From: an uncultured Bacilli bacterium
Lineage (GTDB): Bacteria > Bacillota_I > Bacilli_A > RF39 > UBA660
Reading direction: 5' to 3'
DNA length: 6,401 nt
Assembly (NCBI GenBank): GCA_934167935.1
Contig: CAKPMH010000045.1
Coordinates: forward strand, 1-6,401
This document shows positions 5,336 to 6,401 of the stretch, piece by piece. The position numbers and the translations under genes were made by a program. How positions within the stretch are numbered: position 1 is the first letter of the stretch; each line of letters begins with the position of its first letter. A model generated the notes under the pieces. That model was not told the origin of the DNA. It saw only the letters and a list, made by a program, of their open reading frames with translations, and did no database searches.

Positions 5336-6214
5336 ATGTTGTTCAAAAAAAAAGAAGAAGTAAGAGATATTATAAAAGAAATATATAAAAAAGATATATT
5401 AGTTAGATATGCACAATTTATATTTGGTGTATTTATAGTAGCATTTGCATTTAATTTATTTATATTACCAAGTGATATAGTATATGGCGTAAGTGGTATA
5501 GGTGTTATTTTAAAGAAAATGTGTGGAATAAATCCATCTACAACAATATTTATAGGAGAAATAGTTCTTCTTTTACTAAGCTTTATAGTACTTGGAAAAG
5601 AAAAAACTAAAAATTCAATAATAGGTTCAATTTTGTATCCAGTGTTTGTTGAACTTACAACTTATTTAACTAATAATATAAATATAGGAGATGTAGAACC
5701 TATTATGTTGGCACTATTTGGAGCTGTAATATCTGGGTTTGGGTTTGGACTAATATTTAAGTCAGGATATACAACAGGAGGTACAGATATATTAAATCAA
5801 ATAGTATCAAAATATGGAAAAATGTCTTTAGGAAATTCAATGCTATTAACAGATGGATTAATAATATTATGTGGTATATTTACATTTGGAATTTCAAAAA
5901 TAATGTATTCAATTATAAATTTATATATAATTAGTATGATGACAGATAAAGTAATGATTGGTGTATCTCAATCAAAATCATTCTTTATAATAACATCACA
6001 TGAATCAGAAATAAAAAAATTTATACTAAATGAATTAGGTCATGGCGTAACAGTATTAGAAGGAAATGGTGCATTTACAGGAAACAGACAAAAAGTATTA
6101 ATGTGTGTAATTCCAACAAGAGAATATTTTGTTGCTAAAGAAGGAATCCATGAAATAGATCCTAATGCATTCTTTGTAGTAGCAGATGCTTATGAAGTAT
6201 ATGGAAGTAAATAG
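5336..6214 (+). CDS. YitT family membrane protein (DUF161 + DUF2179)
   Basis: The protein has 292 residues; ATG 5336 is preceded by AGGAGG at 5324-5329, which lies inside the end of prfB, and the intergenic gap is three bases, so translation is probably coupled. After a charged, cytosolic N terminus (1-20, many Lys and Glu) come about seven hydrophobic segments (roughly 26-44, 48-62, 68-87, 97-112, 122-141, 166-184, 188-204) with the family's glycine-rich SGYTTGGTDIL (143-153). A soluble C-terminal DUF2179 domain (about 213-290) carries HGVTVLEGNGAFTG and IDPNAFFVVADAYEVYG, both typical of the family. The molecular function of YitT proteins is not established; a transport role has been suggested. 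Length (about 280-290) is normal and the gene is intact. Its position between prfB and ftsE suggests shared transcription, not a known shared pathway. Confidence 0.93.
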   Translation: MLFKKKEEVRDIIKEIYKKDILVRYAQFIFGVFIVAFAFNLFILPSDIVYGVSGIGVILKKMCGINPSTTIFIGEIVLLLLSFIVLGKEKTKNSIIGSILYPVFVELTTYLTNNINIGDVEPIMLALFGAVISGFGFGLIFKSGYTTGGTDILNQIVSKYGKMSLGNSMLLTDGLIILCGIFTFGISKIMYSIINLYIISMMTDKVMIGVSQSKSFFIITSHESEIKKFILNELGHGVTVLEGNGAFTGNRQKVLMCVIPTREYFVAKEGIHEIDPNAFFVVADAYEVYGSK

Positions 6215-6226
6215 GAAGGTGATAAT

Positions 6227-6401
6227 GTGGACTTGATTGTATTAAGAAATGTTAGAAAGCAATATAAAACTGGTGTAGTAGCAATACACGATTTAAGTTT
6301 GAATATAAAAAAAGGTGATTTTGTTTTTGTAATAGGTTCAACCGGATGTGGTAAATCAACACTTATTAAAATGCTATATAGAGAGTAAAAACCAACAAGT
6401 G
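6227..6401 (+). CDS. ftsE: Cell-division ABC ATPase FtsE (5' part; in-frame TAA at 6386, runs off window)
   Basis: FtsE is the cytosolic ATPase of the FtsEX complex, which drives septal peptidoglycan hydrolases. The start is GTG 6227, seven bases after AGGAAGG (6213-6219); the overlapping ATG 6225 meets TGA after three codons. Visible residues: VLRNVRKQYKTGVVAIHDLS, then IKKGDFVFVIG, Walker A GSTGCGKST at 37-45, then LIKMLYRE (46-53). Codon 54 is TAA (6386-6388), followed in the same frame by KPTS, which is exactly what follows REE in FtsE proteins. A single G-to-T change from GAA would produce this stop. So the gene is either a recent nonsense pseudogene, carries a sequence error, or is read through; the window ends 13 bases later. 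Walker A carries Cys in place of the more common Ala. The gap to the yitT-like gene is 12 bases, consistent with one operon with prfB, and ftsX is expected downstream. Confidence 0.85.

Noticed and set aside
6225..6236. ATG 6225 as the ftsE start
   Set aside because: This frame stops at TGA after three codons; the overlapping GTG 6227 opens the FtsE frame at good spacing from AGGAAGG.
1..6401. CRISPR array, tRNA or rRNA genes, insertion-sequence ends, a reverse transcriptase gene
   Set aside because: I looked for evenly spaced repeats, cloverleaf-like or rRNA-like sequence, terminal inverted repeats flanking a transposase, and an RT catalytic YxDD-type motif, and saw none.

Overview
The window is AT-rich bacterial DNA with strong AGGAGG-type ribosome binding sites, extended -10 promoters (TGNTATAAT) and A/T-ending codons (AGA, GGA, TTA, AAT). 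The gene set ftsK - prfB - yitT family - ftsE points to a low-GC Gram-positive or a non-sporulating relative near the Mollicutes, such as an uncultured gut Bacilli lineage; this placement is inference. A complete prfB with a functional-looking UGA frameshift site shows that UGA is a stop codon, so this is not a Mycoplasma-type (code 4) genome.

Left part (1-1680) is an accessory region. It opens inside a gene whose product has a formylglycine-generating-enzyme / C-type-lectin-like fold and ends at 804. Its last 140 bases (664-803) have a degenerate copy at 971-1110 (122/140 identical, no gap). The differences sit where an adenine template would predict: 15 of 18 mismatch columns have A in one copy, and 17 of 18 lie within or beside Asn-type or other A-bearing codon positions. 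Both copies are about 50% GC in a far more AT-rich background. This is the signature of diversity-generating retroelement (DGR) variable repeats. No reverse transcriptase is present in the window. Around and after the second copy are several strong hairpins and a terminator, followed by a truncated gene resembling MutS domain I and then, out of frame, the tail of an Rpn/PD-(D/E)XK-type nuclease. I read this as a decayed or dispersed DGR locus.

Middle (1680-1917): a textbook promoter drives a likely independent small structured RNA (about 1719-1877). Its first 11 bases pair perfectly with its last 11 before a 10-U tract. A second promoter sharing a 16-base identical core follows at once and serves ftsK.

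Right part (1918-6401) is core genome: ftsK (DNA translocase, division/segregation) with its own terminator; then a tightly spaced operon of prfB (RF2, autoregulated by +1 frameshifting), a seven-helix YitT-family membrane protein, and ftsE. In ftsE an in-frame TAA replaces what is normally a Glu codon just before the conserved KPTS, near the window edge.
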